Of a stretch of 64,000 nt of DNA, positions 1 to 13,515 are shown piece by piece; within the stretch, counting starts at the first letter, position 1; the number at the start of each line of letters is the position of its first letter. The DNA comes from Hermodice carunculata. Its lineage: Eukaryota; Annelida; Polychaeta; Eunicida; Amphinomidae. The translations under genes were made by a program, and so were the position numbers. Under the pieces are notes generated by a model that was given only the letters and a program-made list of their open reading frames with translations, searched no databases and was not told where the DNA came from. Location: positions 60,360,470 through 60,424,469 of the forward strand of contig OZ026630.1 in assembly GCA_964020975.1 (NCBI GenBank), written 5' to 3'.

Positions 1-1478
<1,478 letters not shown>

Positions 1479-2402
1479 AAGGTGTGCTGAACTGAAGAGG
1501 CAGTTGTGGCAAAACGGATTTAAAGGTGTGATAACATTATAGAATATAAATTGTACATTTGGATCTATTTTAAGATGTCTATTCCGTGCCTGTTCTGAGG
1601 GATGATGGAACCAGGAAAAGATAGGTGATCAGCTCTTTTTCATAAAAATATAACTTTGATTTGAATTTATCCAGTGATACAACATATTTACAGCAAGAAT
1701 GATAATACTTGCAAGTAATGCACACATCTTGGATATATTAAAGTATATGTTAGAATCTCAGTGATCTTTTGATTAATGGCATCAAATATTGGTCACACAA
1801 GTTGAGGTTCATCAGCCACCAAAAACAGGACACAGTGTTAAATTGTTAATATTATATTTGTATTGTTTTCTCCGAGATATCTAGTCAGGGGCATTTAAAC
1901 GCTACACTTCCACTGTCAATGTGATAGGCCATCCTCGCTCGAATTTTCATTTCTTGTCTCGGTGGCCTTTGTTGCCAAGTGAGTGTATATTTTAGAAATG
2001 ACCATTTTAGTTGATCACGTTTTATTTATTTATTTTGGGATACTACGTAACCTCATAAATAAGGCAAGTGTTTTTGCAAGATATTTGATGGAACGATGGT
2101 GTGTGTACATTTCAACAAACAATTACATGTATATTTTGTAGGTGAACGTAAACATTTTGTTATATGCGACAATGAATAAACAAGTTGATTTTACCCTGCC
2201 TGTATCTTGTTTTCAACCACAGTAAAAACATGACAAAAACCATAAGAAACATGGAACAACTATTTATGAGAAAGGCGGAGTTGTCTTTTACTTCCTTTCA
2301 ACCTTTCAAAATTGAAATTTACGTTTTATACTGTTGATCAATGCTTGCGGGTTCTTAATCATTTGCAATGAGATTTGTCTCCATATTTCATATCTGATAT
2401 AC

Positions 2403-2403
<1 letters not shown>

Positions 2404-2488
<85 letters not shown>
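2404..2488. repeat. (AT)n microsatellite
   Basis: About 85 bp of AT dinucleotide with one phase break near 2438. It lies about 90 bp before the first core repeat of F1 copy A. Confidence 0.97.
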
Positions 2489-2490
<2 letters not shown>

Positions 2491-2580
2491 GGTGTTAAAC
2501 TCGCATATTAGCAGGCACTACATTTTCCCTTGGACTTTTCCTTCAACACAAGAACCACAAGAAAAGAAAACAATGATGCA

Positions 2581-3826
2581 AATAAGGGGCATTTAAAATT
2601 TTAAATCTTGAATATCTTCAAAAGTATGAGAGACTGTCATTCCAACTTCTACTAGAGGGTTATTGACCATTGCGCATCTGACAAAAGTTGTAGCAATATA
2701 AATTATGCTGATTAGCAGCATTTGAAATTTTAAATCTTGAATATCTTGAAAACAATTATAGATAGACATGTCATTTCAACTTCTACTGGGGGGGGGGTTG
2801 TTGACCATTGTGCACCTAATGATTTGAAAACAAAAGTTGTAGCAATTTAAATTGTGCTAAGTAGCACTATTGGAAATTTTAAATCTTGAATAACTTCAAA
2901 GCTATAATAAATGAAGATACCATTCCAACTTCTACTCCTGTGTCATGGACTAGTAAGCATCTGATGAATTGGTAACGAAGGCTGCATAAATTTAAATTAT
3001 GCAAATTAAGGGCATTTGAAATTTCAAATCTTGAATATCTTCAAAAGTATGCACACAGACCAGATTTGTACAGCTCTTGGGTAGATGTTTGTATCTTCTA
3101 TGGCTGTATAGCTGATTGATCCCGTTAAATGAAGTGAAATAAAGCAAATTCAGTTTCTGGGTGTATGTATACATGCACTGGATTTGAATTGGGGTTGAGA
3201 CTAGGAATTCTAGACTCAGATTGGGGCAAGGCCAGTTGCCTAGAACAGAACCGGGCATGTTGGTGAAAGTGGAACCATATGGTAGGAGTATGGTGGAAGA
3301 CGCAGTGTGGCTTCGAATAATATTGGAATAATAAGTTCAGTTAGAGTACCGTGAGGTGATTTGAAAAAAAAAAATGTATTTTCCATCATCCAGAGATAAG
3401 TTGGTGCATCGAAGTGAGACTTGGTAATTGTTACACTGAGGCTGCTTTGTGTCAAGTGTGGCTTTCCAGCATTGTTCCTGAAAACCATTTGATTACGCTA
3501 ACTGGTTGTATCTCTTATCCACTTCAGTACTGAAGTACCCCATTGTACAATGTTGTAACATTGCCGTACCTGTCATACACTGTAGTACTGAAGTATACAT
3601 AGTCCACTTCCGTAACATTGTCGTACCGATCATACACTTAGTACTGAAGTACCCATCGTACACTGTAACATTGTCGTACAGATCATACAATGTCGTACTT
3701 GAAGTACCCATTGTATATTGTCGTACCGATAATACACTGTAGTACTGAAATACCAATTGTACATTGTCATACCAATGAGCTTTGAAGACACACACTGATT
3801 TGCTATGCAGCAAATCAGTTTTCTAG
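2581..3826 (+). mobile_element. F1 Helentron-like element, copy A (5' end missing)
   Basis: Four diverged units of about 140-150 bp occupy 2585-3045. Each carries the phrase 'aaattttaaatcttgaatat', then a 'cattccaacttctac' block and a 'gttgtagcaatttaaatta' block. The 3' end is complete: subterminal GAAGACACACACTG, a perfect 10-bp stem hairpin with loop ATGC at 3795-3818, TTTT, then CTAG at 3823-3826 followed by T. The 5' hairpin and (GAAA)n seen in copies B and C are absent. Unrelated sequence at 3046-3527 and a minisatellite at 3528-3775 lie between the core units and the 3' end. This could be a 5'-truncated copy, or two partial copies side by side. Confidence 0.7.
3528..3775. repeat. Degenerate minisatellite at the 3' end of F1 copy A
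   Basis: About four imperfect units of roughly 60 bp built from 'gtactgaagtaccca', 'ttgtacattgt' and 'cgtaccgatcatacac'. The unit contains the motif (ttgtacattg followed by cataccaat) that lies just before the F1 3' terminus in copies A and B, so it looks like a local expansion of the F1 3' subterminal segment. GTACTTCAGTAC-type inner symmetry makes it locally palindromic. Frames on both strands stay open because of the repeat, not because it is coding. Confidence 0.75.
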
Positions 3827-4206
3827 TTATTTTCGTTTTCACCCGTCTAACGCAATCTGCGACGTCATATCAGTTTCAGTTTTATTGTGTAAATCGACTG
3901 TTTTGTCCGGCGAGCCTCATTTTACGTCAGTAATTCTAGCATATGTATCTTATGTGGATATTGAACGATACATTTTACATGCAAATGGCTTAGTTTTGTG
4001 TATCTCATATAGCTGGATTATATTTTGACACTCAAATGAATAATCAGGCACTCAATAAATTTTCTTATAAAATTTACAGATGCCAAATCTTGCAATCAAA
4101 TCAATTACAGTTGATTTATTGTGCTTGTATACGGCACATACATGTACAACATGCAAAGGTTTGATCGTGTCTAATCCGATCGCCAATTTGTTGCCATCAC
4201 TTTTAA

Positions 4207-4921
4207 GGGGCTAGAACACTTTGTGACTTTCATGTAGAAATATGCATTTTTTCATTAGTTTTCTCTGCAAGACTATCAAAGGCATATATTTTCTGAAAGA
4301 AAACATTTATCTTAATTGAAATTTACTGTTGAATTTCAGGTTTAACCATTACATTATTTCAATTTAATTCTAATTAAAATTTATAAAATTTGCATAAAAT
4401 AAAATATAACATCCTCAAAATTTAACATACAAGCTAGCTTGTACTATCAAATTAAAGCTGGCACCTATGTCTAAAACACCGTATCTCAGATTTTTTAAAA
4501 AGGGCTTAGGTAATTTTTATAAATTAATGAAAGTTTGGATTTTTAAAAAATTTGAATAAAATTTTAAAAGATTTAAAACGTGAACTAGACCCTTTATGAA
4601 AAATCTGAGACACGGTTTTGTAACCAACAATATGCTCTATCTATTTTGATCAAAACCAAATTATTATCTGGAAATGTGTTTGAGCTATTTTTTGTTTATA
4701 CTCAAAATATGAAAAATTAATTGTAATTTAAAAACTAATTAAGATTTAATGACTAAACAGCTACAAAAGATCAGTTGCTGGTTTTACATTTATCAAGATG
4801 TCTTCTTTCATAAAAAATATAGTTTTTATGGGTTGAAATGAAAATTGTAGATAACACACAGTATTATATTCAACAAAAATTAGCATTTTGTAATTTTATT
4901 GTTGTAAAGTGTTCTAGCCCG
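4207..4921. mobile_element. TTAA-flanked palindromic non-autonomous DNA transposon
   Basis: The segment is bounded by TTAA at 4203-4206 and 4922-4925. Its ends are inverted copies: GGGGCTAGAACACTTT on the left and AAAGTGTTCTAGCCCG on the right. The interior is very AT-rich and also partly palindromic: 'accgtatctcagatttttt' near 4480 is matched by its complement near 4590-4615. It has no open frame of useful length. A TTAA target duplication is typical of piggyBac and Kolobok elements. I cannot tell which family mobilised it; TIR length and TSD support a MITE of about 715 bp. Confidence 0.72.
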
Positions 4922-6024
4922 TTAAAAACTTTACATCGTATTAATAGTCAGCAGTAGCTACACGTTCATATTCCCACACTGATTCAAATAAAACTGCCCC
5001 TTTCATGCATAATCAAGGACTTGCACATCATCATGCACAGAGAAAGCCGCTAGAAGTTTTCTGCATTTCCTGTGCTGCTAATTCTATATTTGACATTGTT
5101 CAGACAAAATCAAAGACAAAACAAAAACAAAAACAAAAAACAAAAAACAAAAACCAAAAGACAAAAACCAAACAAACAAAACAAAGAAACAAATAAAGTT
5201 GACAAATCTGTGTCTGTGGTCGTGTGCTGTACGAAGAATAATGGGTCATGTTGACACAACAAAGTTTCGCTCAATGACATTGACAAAGGTCAAATACAGA
5301 AGCATGCAAAAATTCCATTCTCGGCAGTCACGGGTCCGATATGAAATGAAACAAGAGGACTGTCACAGCCCTCTGCTCAGCTGACCTTGGATGCATAGAC
5401 TTAAGGACACTATCAATGTCATCTTTCTTTAATACCAACATGTTGCAATGTCAGAGTCTTCACTCACAAAGTTCTGGAGGGGTTTGTTTTCACTGGTAAA
5501 ACTAGCCATATATGCCAACATTACCAAGATCTAAGCAAATGTGTCAGTTTGGCCTTTCAATATCACTCAAGGTCAACATTTAACTCACCAAAAGAGTCGC
5601 CATAGGTACTTTCTTACTACGAGCCTAACATCCACCATTATCAACATATAAGCCAACATGTCATATTTGGCTGTTACGCCTATGGTAACAATGCTAACAT
5701 GTACATGTGCTCTTGCTGATTATTCCTAATTACAACAATTCGTTAAAAATCATGAAATGCCAGTAGCACCACGTAGTGGACAAAGTTACGGCAGACTGAG
5801 TCCGATAATGTCACCGATTGCCAAGGGATATCATCGATATCGGCGTTACCGGTTACCATGAAGATTTTTTTTAAAATGTGTATATTCAACATTTTGCTTT
5901 TCTTACAGTCATCTCACCATTAATCAGAGTTTCGTAAAATGAAATCTACAACTACTACACTAGCTCATTCTTTATAGTGATCAACTTGAAATTAACAAAA
6001 GTAATCGCTACGGAGTCCCTTTTT
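4922..6024. other. Intergenic, with an F2-type 3' end near 5352
   Basis: A CAAAA-rich simple patch lies at 5105-5190. At 5352-5385 there is an inverted copy of the F2 3' terminus: AACAAGAGGACTG, an imperfect hairpin, then CTCAGCTGACC. This places a minus-strand F2-like element from about 5352 rightwards, with no clear 5' end. Nothing gene-like was seen elsewhere. Confidence 0.5.
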
Positions 6025-6030
6025 TTTACT

Positions 6031-6530
6031 TCAAGACGATCTTTGATGCTGTCAACCATGATTTCCTCTTTCTCCAAATAAAGAGACAGGGTGTAACTGC
6101 GCCGGCACTTATTTGGTTCAACTCTTGTTTAACCAACAGACTCAATCGTACTATTTTGACGGCACACTGTCTAACCAAAACTGTATAAAATGTGGTGGAC
6201 CTCCGGGGTCTATCCTTGCCCATTTGCTCTATATTTGACCTATTACAGATTTTTTTGCCAACGTCATGCAGATGACAACGGAATGTCTTATTTGGCCAAA
6301 AGCACTGAAACAACTGAAGAGGTCCTGAAGAGAGTGTAAGACTGGTCAAACGCAAACAAGCTCACTCTGAACATGCACAAGGTAAGTTTATGATCTTTGG
6401 TAACGTACTCCAAACAGACTAACTTCAATTCAAAAGCCGATCATTAAACTCTAAAACGATATCATCGAACGTGTGGAGGTTTCCACATGTCTAGCAGTTC
6501 TTCAACAGCAAGCCATACGGGGGAAGAATA
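6031..6530 (+). mobile_element. LINE reverse-transcriptase fragment (degenerate)
   Basis: Conceptual translation of the plus strand shows blocks typical of non-LTR retrotransposon reverse transcriptases: a DAVNHDFL block (family consensus like FDTVNHD), ALIWFNSCLTNRLN (consensus WF.SYLTNR), a degraded GVPQGS-like box (GGPPGSILAHLLYI across frames) and KLTLNMHKGKFMIFG (consensus LN..KTK.M.F). The blocks occur in the expected order but in different frames, so the copy is old and dead. It is probably a CR1/L2/Jockey-like LINE; the exact clade cannot be set by eye. Confidence 0.72.
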
Positions 6531-8439
6531 AAAAGCTCTATCTACCGTTGTACCCTTCGTAAAAGGCTAGACAATAGCTTCTACCAAATTACATATGTTA
6601 TAATTTCGCTCCCGCAAAATAAAACAATGCGCATCAATACACCACAAAGCGACCAACAAAGGGAGACTCTACATACCACACAGTAAATCAGATATTGGCT
6701 ATATTGGCAATGCCGTATCTGTCTAAAGGGAACAACAAACTAAAAATGTCTGTCTCCAGCCATGGAGTTATGATACAAAAACGATGTCATCACTCTCCCT
6801 ATCTAATAGAATAAATGAATAAAAAAGGAGGGTTGTGTAAATAGCCCATACTCAGCTAAGCTAAAGGCTGGCATACAGTTGTACATTGTTTAGGATCGTG
6901 CAAAAAGCCTTGCACTTTAATACGCGTGTGGGAAAAAGAATCTCGCCTGGTGCGTCTGCTCACCATCCAGAGATAACTTTTTCTAGCAAACTAATAAAAC
7001 TTTCTAAATATGTTTAGCATCTTATATGTTTTAAAACGAATGGCTTAGTTTTCTCAAGCTTTTTGCTTTCTCGAGTTGTTACTTTGATCACAGAAGCTCA
7101 TTTGGCCCCTCTTTATACATGAATCTGCCCTCCTTCCGGTCAAGTGTCCTTGTCATAGTCTTGGTGGCAGCACAGGATCCCAGTTAATATGAATACCTTC
7201 CATTGCCACTTTTAATCAAAGAATAGTTTTCAGATTCAAAATTGCACACAGACAGTTTCGCACAGATCCATAAACTGGGACGGTGTGGTTTGGTGAAAAC
7301 TACTTATACAGGCGTGAACATTTGAAGCTTAACAGCAGCTATGCTAACTTGTATTCTCGTCGATTATATCGTAATTTACAAAATTCGTTGATGGACAATC
7401 ATCCGAGTTAGAAATGAATCCAGCTCTGCCTGAGGAGCTGCCGTAGTCCCACTCTCAAAACACACAACTGACCAACCCTTTCAGTCTGGTCTGGCTGTGC
7501 TGGTGACAGTCAGGTCCAAGCTCATTTTCCTTGTTCCTTTTCTGACCCATCTGCCCAGAGGGGCTCATTCACCCTGTAATTTAATTCTGTTGATGCCCGG
7601 GGGAGGGGGGGGGGCGCAAGGCCTCTTTCGTGAACTGTGATGGGGACACTTTAATTTTTTGTGAACCGTGAAAGGCCTATTACTCATTTAACGCATTTCA
7701 ATTTTTATATACTTATTTTGTTTTTGCATTACCTTTTATCATGTATGGAACTAAACGATTTTGAGGTCCGCTTAGCGAAAAAGTTTAATCTTGAATGACA
7801 CTTGATTGAATCAACATCGATAGTGTTCCCTCACAGGACAAGATTATGTGCTTCGAAACACATATGTTGGGACATAAAACATATATTAAATCGCATTTCA
7901 GTCATTCTGTTACATTTTGTATCTAATTCTCCACAAAAAGTATAAACTTGAGACTTCAGATTGTTTACATTTATGATTTTCACTGTATTGAAAGGACCAT
8001 TAGTCAGGAAATGTATGGTGCCCAGCCGTCCAAATAGCACAACAATTTGAGTGTTCCCCGTTCTTTCTTCGGTTTCTTCATGTGACTACTCCAGCCATAC
8101 ACAAGGGTCGAACTGACACGAGATCTGACCTTATTGTACACTGAGACACTCTGTGGCTTCAACCGTGACTGCTTGATTTATGGCTTTTAACTCGAATGGT
8201 TGTTGCTTCCAGGACGTGTCTGAGCAGTAGTCGACCACAGGTATCGATCGGGGCGGGGTGGGTGGGTGGTTATCATGGGGGGGGGGGCTGTTGTTTTGTT
8301 GAAAGCTAGAACTTTTTTTTCAAAGACAGACTAATAAGGATGAGGTTAATGAGTCGTTATGTTTAACGAACTTAATTAGACTCCACTGTATTACAATAAA
8401 TTATACTGGTCAGCATTGTACCTACGTACCATAACTGCA
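6531..8439. other. Intergenic, nothing recognised
   Basis: The first few hundred bases may be decayed continuation of the LINE fragment (a weak ISFK-like and NDIIERVEVST-like stretch near 6450-6490). Beyond this I see only mixed AT-rich DNA with a G run near 7605 and no supported gene. Confidence 0.4.
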
Positions 8440-9000
8440 AATGTCGCAACTTCCGTTTAATGATCATCAAGACGTATCTTTATATGAAACACATGAGAAA
8501 TGCATTTGGAATGCTGCTGCTATCTGCAATGTATTTAAGAAAATAACAATTTTAACTTCATAAATATCCCAAATTAGCATAATTTTAATAACTACGACTT
8601 CGGTTATTATTACTGTAATGTCAAACGCGACTTTTGTTAACCATTCACGGGGCTGGCCCATAGCACAAACTTAATTGGATGCACAAGTACCATAAACATG
8701 GATGTTCAACTTGGCATTTTGTCGCTATCTATAATAGCTTTGAAGATATAAAGCATTCAATTTTTTAATTGTCCCTTATTAGCATAATGCCTACAGCACA
8801 AACTCAGAAGTTGGAAAGACACTGCTATCCATTACAATTTTGTGTGTTCTACATTTACCCATTTCAATATGTCCTTTATTTGAGTAAAGTAAAACATATT
8901 TTTACCCACTGAGTGCACCCATATTACAAATACAAGCATTGAAGTTGGAATAACACCTCTATCTGAAAATTGAAAATTTAATGATGACGTATTTCATATG
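8440..9000 (-). mobile_element. Diverged F1-type core repeats
   Basis: Degenerate units resembling the F1 core in reverse orientation: 'ctatctataatagctttgaagatata' and 'gtcccttattagcataatg' correspond to the 'ttcaaa-ctataatagatag' and 'aattatgctaattagc' blocks of copies B and C. Neither terminal hairpin can be identified. This is likely an old F1-related remnant. Confidence 0.5.
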
Positions 9001-9746
9001 TTAACTTAACATCAAAATAGGAAAGACATCAAAGTTACCATGAAAAATGTTTTCATTACCGGAAAAGAATGTGGATTGGTCACTTTTTGTTTGTACATGC
9101 ACGTCCTGCCTGAAACAAAGATCACAGGAATGCAGGGCCCCCACCTTTTCCGTTTTGAGCGGGGCAGCTCCTGTTTTTTGTTTGTTTGTTTGTTTGTTTG
9201 TTTGTTTTTTTTCTTATTTGGAAAATACTCCCTCTCTCGAGCCTTGTGAAGGATTACCTTCTCTTAAATCTCCATTGTGACTACAGAGAAATAATGATTT
9301 ATTATTTGTACATTTTGATTTTTTAAGCTCCAATTATGCTCAAGAAATCACCAATTCAACCTCAAATTTCGAGAAAAAAAATCCTCCCTAGGAAGGAGCC
9401 TCTTCGATTTTCGCTATGTGCACTCGCCATCTTCCTCTGAGAACAGGAGAAAGTAGCAGATTCTTCCTTTTATTTGTCATCCTACGTTGAAGTTGCCAGA
9501 CCACACTGTTGTATTATAGATAGCCAAATTTGCATTTTAAATACATACATGCTCATTCAGAGGGCTTCAGTTTATTTTAAATTTTTGACATTGGGATTAT
9601 ATATATCATGCAATATTCGTATGTAAAAATCGATTTTTGTTATCTGTAACTCACCTTAATTGTTTGTAATAAATCAATAGTATTAAAACGTTAAAATTAA
9701 CAGCTTTATTCAAATATTAGATTTCAATATGCATGTCTGATTACAT
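9001..9746. other. Intergenic with a (TTTG)n run
   Basis: A short TTTG microsatellite lies at about 9178-9207. No gene was recognised. The last bases, TTACAT at 9741-9746, are the left copy of the target duplication of the R element. Confidence 0.5.
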
Positions 9747-10502
9747 CATACTTGGCAACATATAAGAAATGAAAAAAGGCAAGGTCGCTCTTAGGGAAGT
9801 TGCGACCGAGCGGGGGCAGGGTGTGGGAGGGGGCAGCCCCCTCCCCCAAAGTTAAAAAAATGAAAATCAGGACTTTAAATGGTGCAATCTGGCGGCACCT
9901 TGCAGCAAAATTTCAAAGGATGGGCCACACTTTTCTGTGACTTTATTTATCAAAAATAATAAAAGCACTGGCATATCATTGCAGAAATGTTTCATTTCCA
10001 AATGGATTGTTGAGGACATATTTACTGTTGAGGCAATAACATCCACATTGCGTATTTGTAGTCAGTTTGTTTATTAATTCTGTTTCCAGGTTTATGGACT
10101 TGTCAAAGATCATCATATATCACCGCATATCATAGATCAATGCTTCAGCATTATATCTGCACAATATTAAAAAATTTCAATGAAAATAATGTTTAACACA
10201 TTTACTGGATAAAACTAATAATACTGATAACAAAATCTAGTAAGTCGTGTATCACAACTGCATCAATAAAATCTTAGAAGATTGTTTGTATCAGTGTTCC
10301 ATTTTCATGCCGATGAGGCGGTCAGTCTGAATCAACAGCTGAGAAAATTCTTGCAAAGTTTACAAGGCCCCGTGACCGTCACTGACAAGCAAACGCATAA
10401 TCCCCCCCCCCCCCAACCCTGCATTTTTTTGGAATGCGGTAGGCGGTAGAACGATGAAGAAATTGGTAATCTACCCGTGAATCAGTAGGGTTGGCAAGTA
10501 TG
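9747..10502. mobile_element. R element, copy 1 (756-bp TIR transposon, uninterrupted)
   Basis: The ends are inverted: CATACTTGGCAAC on the left and GTTGGCAAGTATG on the right. TTACAT flanks both sides (9741-9746 and 10503-10508) as a target duplication. There is no long open frame, so it is non-autonomous. Copy 2 at 14444-16147 shares the start (AGGGAAGTT, then GACCG with a G run), 'cattgcagaaatgtttcatt' and the right end, but carries a 968-bp F1 insertion. At 9995-10015 copy 1 shows the uninterrupted site. The parent superfamily is not clear from TIR and TSD. Confidence 0.85.
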
Positions 10503-10839
10503 TTACATGTTGTGCCATGCGCCCTATTGGTCTTGTTTACATGGAAAGTAGGCTTTTGCGCCCTGGTCTGTTTTTGATAAGAGCATGGTTAATCAAATAA
10601 TTCAAACCTGTAAATATTTTTTAATGTTCAATGTTAGGTCTTACCATTCAGTTACCTGATTCAAGGCACAGAACACTATGAACCGGTCGCAACTGGTATA
10701 TTTTAATAAGGCGACGATATGATGCACGCTAAAATAATCTTTGCAGAACAACCAGGTCCCTGTTGACACTGTCTGATGGTCAGGACCCCCCCCCCCCCCA
10801 ATTGTGTACCGAGCTTCAATTAAAGGAATTCGAAAAATA

Positions 10840-11330
10840 ACAGTCGGAACGACCTTAAAGATCCTCTTGATTGAATGGGTACCACAAATTAGAAAGCTGA
10901 TGTTTAGGGTGGTTAGAAATGATATCTGAAAACCAAAATGTTAAATGGGCGATGGTAAAAATATGATGACCTTGAAATAGGTCAAGGTCGCTGAATGTCT
11001 AACTCAGCAAAACTTCAAATAAGAACTGCAGTAAAAGTTTCGTGATAGTAGTTCAAATTTTTCAAAACTTATTGCGTCCGCAAGGGCAAAGTATGAGGAC
11101 TCCTGGGCCCTGGTGACCTTAAAAATGGGTCAAGGTTGCTGAATGTCAAACTCAGCCAAACCCCCAATGAGATGCTTCTGTACCACAGTAAAAGTTTCAG
11201 AATAATAGCTCAACTGGTTCAAAAGTAATTGCGTAATTGCGTCCGCATGAATAATGGACGGAAGGAAGAACGGACGCAAGCATGTGCACAGATGACTACA
11301 ATACAAGTTCGGCCGAGGGTGTAAAAAGGA
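10840..11330. repeat. F4: dispersed element with about 150-bp internal repeats
   Basis: Two or more diverged units are present: 'gaccttgaaataggtcaagg' near 10970 and 'gaccttaaaaatgggtcaag' near 11115, each followed by 'tgctgaatgt', then 'actcagc', then 'agtaaaagttt' and 'attgcgtccgca'. The right side carries GGACGGAAGGAAGAACGGAC, as in F2 and F3, where GGACGGAC motifs sit next to the 5' hairpin. A related piece, 'aaaaagtaggtcaaggtcac', lies at 17754. The terminal structure is not resolved. Confidence 0.5.
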
Positions 11331-12475
11331 ATAACTGAATCTGGAAAAACATTGTTTTGCTCAAATATCACAAACAGTGCTACACAATTTTGTTATTTGA
11401 CAGATTTTATTAAAAGTTCTTTCGAAGTTGAATTTTTTCGATCCTAATATAGAATTACTCTCACACGTGCACGTTAGCCAAAAACCAATATTCTTCTCCA
11501 AATATCTATCAAACTGGTTAGGTGCATTATAGTCCATCAAAACTCCTATTTATATCATGGTATGCGATGGTTAGTTCATACTAGGAAAAAATGAAAGGGA
11601 ACCTGAAAACATACATTAGGAGATCTTCCAAACTTTGCTTGCGACATTAAAACATGTGACGACCTCAAAAATGAGTAAGCAAATTGACATCAATTCGCCG
11701 TAATGAGGATACTTCCTGTTTGAAATTATATTCCAAGAATGTAGTGAACACAGATGCGTTGTTCCAGTACAGGTACGTGTGTTCGGTTCAGTTTCATGAC
11801 ATATTTTCTATATTTAGTTTGGATTATATGTATTTTTTCCAACTCGCTTTTTCACTGCTTTTCGTTTCAGACAAGTGAGTGGGCGTTCCAAAAGCCGTAA
11901 AAAAAAAAAATGGATGGAATTTCTCCAAAATGCGGCTGCTCATCATTGTGACATTGACATGTATTTTAAGTTGTCCCACTTTTAAACACACTCAGCCATG
12001 AACACTCGATGAAAAAAAAGCTATATCGCATCTCAATGCGGTTATTTGATTGCCTGCATGCAAAACGAGGTCGCAACAGGTGTTTACGAGTCGGTCAAGG
12101 CAAACGGTGTAAACGGGGTTAATGTTGTGACGTAATTTCATTCAAACATACAACGGTTACCATAAATCCATCACACTGTGAAGAAAGACAAAACGTATAG
12201 TTCGGCTTTACTGTCATTATGTCGCATTATGTATTAAATTCGGTAACAAATCCTACCGATTGTCCAAACGAGACACAACTAATACTGCGTTACTCTTTAA
12301 GGTGCCTGCTGTCATAAAGTTTGTAGTCTTATGTTTTGTTTTGTGAAAAACAGAAATGTTCAAAATATGTAACACAGCGTCAATAAGCAGTTATCTTACA
12401 CCTGATCATGTATCTAAGAAATGTGTGGAAATAAACATGAGCCGTGCACGTTTTGCAACTGAGTCGACTAACATA
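11331..12475. other. Intergenic, nothing recognised
   Basis: Mixed AT-rich sequence. A CpG-richer patch at 12060-12130 has no associated open frame. No gene, repeat boundary or RNA gene can be supported. Confidence 0.4.
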
Positions 12476-12478
12476 TAA

Positions 12479-12569
<91 letters not shown>

Positions 12570-12571
12570 AT
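12476..12571. repeat. (AAAT)n microsatellite
   Basis: About 24 near-perfect copies of a tetranucleotide. The Phe-Ile-Tyr-Leu open frame on the minus strand through it is an artefact. Confidence 0.97.
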
Positions 12572-12813
12572 GAATATATTTTTGAAATAAAAATAAAACC
12601 ATATTTTCTCCGTGTAACAAACTTATGCTGAACGTTCATCAGTTTATGCATTAATATATACAGACAATTCTAATCAAAACATGAATGTACGTTGGACTGA
12701 AAACGTTACTCTTTCAAATTTATGCAATGCACATCATTTGGGAACTGGTATTGACCCCATGTGAACATTTTCTCTGTTGAATTAATATCTTTAGATGGAT
12801 GGGGATAGATGGC

Positions 12814-12884
<71 letters not shown>

Positions 12885-12918
12885 ACAGACAGACACACAC
12901 ACACACACACACACACAC
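12814..12918. repeat. Compound (GATA)n-(CA)n microsatellite
   Basis: About 17 GATA units (12814-12882) run through a short GACA transition into about 13 CA units (12893-12918). Confidence 0.97.
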
Positions 12919-13354
12919 CTTATTTATAGAGGGTATAAACATGGTGAGCTTTTGGTCATTTTGTTGATTATATTGTGATAACTTTGAATATAATTTGCCC
13001 ATTTAAAAATTCACCATTCCATGATTTTTGTCTTGAAAATTATAATATAAACCCAAATATAACCAATACTGTAATATACACCACGAATTATGATTTATCG
13101 TTTTAAGATTTTTATCAGTTTTAATATATTACCACACCTCACAGTCATCAGAGGCCACACAAGGGTAATAACATAAATTACATTGCACATACAGAGTTAC
13201 CAAAATATACTGCTGGGAAAAAAAGATGCCACCCACATTGGTTTAACATGGGCTGCTCTAAATATGCCTTTACATGGAAAATACGGGTGCTGCATGGAAC
13301 ATTCTGTGACATCAACAGGATAGCTTAGTGTATGCCTGAGCGTTCACACACACA

Positions 13355-13395
<41 letters not shown>

Positions 13396-13515
13396 TCCTG
13401 AATACAAGACAAAAGCCAAAGAGGTGTGAAAAGTGTGTCTAGTTGGGGTACCTATGGGCTTTATAAGGGGGCCATGGCACCACTGGGATCCATGCGAATC
13501 CACAATGCGGCCACA
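12919..13515. other. Leader side of the Tc1 element, with a (CA)n run
   Basis: It contains a (CA)n microsatellite at 13345-13393. The Tc1 left terminal repeat should lie in this interval, perhaps starting near 13205 ('atatactgctgggaaaaaaa'), but I could not match it to a right-hand partner. Confidence 0.35.

Noticed and set aside
3528-3775. CRISPR-like array
   Set aside because: Units are imperfect and contiguous without unique spacers, and the genome is animal.
3506-3813. Frames on both strands with repeated KYP and TMGT-like phrases
   Set aside because: They are explained by the 60-bp minisatellite, which stays open by chance of its unit length.
12406-13002. Phe-Ile-Tyr-Leu and Ser-Ile-Tyr-Leu repeat proteins on the minus strand
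   Set aside because: These are translations of (AAAT)n and (GATA)n microsatellites.
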